A stretch of DNA of 64,000 nucleotides from NCBI GenBank assembly GCA_010604095.1, contig JAABLG010000005.1:62001-126000 (forward strand), written 5' to 3'. Position numbers and translations under genes: made by a program. This stretch comes from Streptococcus vestibularis. Lineage in GTDB: Bacteria; Bacillota; Bacilli; Lactobacillales; Streptococcaceae. The notes below the pieces were generated by a model. The model was not told the DNA's origin, ran no database searches, and was given only the letters and a program-made list of their open reading frames with translations. Shown here piece by piece: positions 63,651-64,000 of the stretch (position 1 is its first letter; every line of letters begins with the position of its first letter).

Positions 63651-64000
63651 TCCTTTTGCTAACGTGTCTTTGCGAGACTATCTTGAAATTGTTCAAATTG
63701 TTGATTCAACCTTTCCAATTGGATCATTTAACCACTCTTTTGGGATGGAAAATTATCTGCGTGAAGACACTGTAACAGATGATAAGGGCTATGAGGAATG
63801 GCAAGAGGCTTATTTAGATAGCCAATTTAAGTATGGTGAAGGACTTGTGATTAAGCTAGTCTATGATGCCATGACTTCTGATGATTTGGCTCAAGTTTGG
63901 CAATATGATAAGACTTTGACTGTTTCGACGCAAGCGCGTGAAACCAGACAAGGAACGAAGATGATTGCTAAGCAAATGTTGCGCCTGATTCAAAGGCTAC
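63640..64000 (+). CDS. ureF: Urease accessory protein UreF (3' end outside window)
   Basis: The start of UreF, a partner of UreD and UreG in nickel insertion. The visible 120 codons begin [18 protein letters not shown] and include [22 protein letters not shown], a clear UreF signature, and [22 protein letters not shown]. The frame stays open to the right edge. The start codon overlaps the ureE end. Confidence 0.93.
   Translation, partial: MNINPFANVSLRDYLEIVQIVDSTFPIGSFNHSFGMENYLREDTVTDDKGYEEWQEAYLDSQFKYGEGLVIKLVYDAMTSDDLAQVWQYDKTLTVSTQARETRQGTKMIAKQMLRLIQRL

Noticed and set aside
1..64000. Mobile elements, CRISPR arrays, tRNA and rRNA genes
   Set aside because: I looked for transposase-like proteins, regularly spaced repeats, tRNA-like and rRNA-like sequence and saw none that could be supported.

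Overview
The window is chromosomal DNA of a low-GC streptococcus, almost certainly of the Streptococcus salivarius group (salivarius / vestibularis / thermophilus). Evidence: a ureI-A-B-C-E-F urease operon at the right end, a group-type ComR/ComS competence locus, and streptococcal synteny such as yneF-murI-rdgB-yfcE-cbpB-xerD-like-scpA-scpB-rluB-yidD and gpsB-rnpB-rlmL-mapZ. The short ComS pheromone gene ends in APFFIIYY. From memory this resembles the S. vestibularis pherotype more than the thermophilus/salivarius one (LPYF.GCL). I see no tRNA, rRNA, insertion sequence, prophage or CRISPR array. Most of the window is core genome.

Layout. 1-3.9 kb: end of a class A penicillin-binding protein, rpmG, secE, nusG and a PAP2 phosphatase. 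4-8.4 kb: a HAD phosphatase and DeoR regulator on the minus strand, then leuS followed by a relic of a second leuS 3' end. 8.4-15.5 kb is the accessory, regulatory part: yjdF with its riboswitch, a YciI/HxlR pair, an ABC-LytTR-DUF3021 operon, a TipA-like MerR regulator, and a LolD/FtsX-type ABC exporter behind a ComR-type promoter. 15.6-23.4 kb: pncB-nadE, a DUF805 protein, pepC, pbp1A-recU and ypsA. 23.5-27.5 kb: gpsB, the RNase P RNA, rlmL and mapZ. 27.6-36.2 kb: a SNF2 helicase, a basic protein of unknown function, murC, a GNAT acetyltransferase, mltG and greA. 36.3-43 kb: yidC2, acyP, an rRNA methyltransferase, an HD protein, a BI-1 membrane protein, a lipoprotein, lysA and a TetR regulator. 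43.1-52.1 kb: the yneF-to-yidD cluster, then trkH/trkA on the minus strand. 52.2-54.5 kb: trmL, an FMN riboswitch with ribU, and a PAP2 phosphatase. 54.7-57.9 kb: comR, comS and a C39-peptidase ABC exporter. 58-64 kb: a DUF805 protein, a large membrane protein and the urease operon, which runs off the right edge inside ureF.

How the parts connect. Cell-wall growth and division are strongly represented (PBP2a, PBP1A, GpsB, MapZ, MurC, MltG, MurI, RecU, ScpAB). The main regulatory observation is that the comS promoter and the promoter of the ABC exporter at 13.5 kb share the same 20-nt box (TAGTGACATTTATGTCACTA), with the same 41-nt offset from box start to -10 and the same GTTTAT(A/C)AT context. 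This makes that exporter a strong candidate member of the ComRS regulon. A second self-contained circuit, ABC exporter + LytTR regulator + DUF3021 membrane protein, carries a 7-nt direct repeat with 21-bp periodicity upstream, the arrangement expected of a LytTR operator. Urease and pepC each have a CodY-like box at the core promoter.
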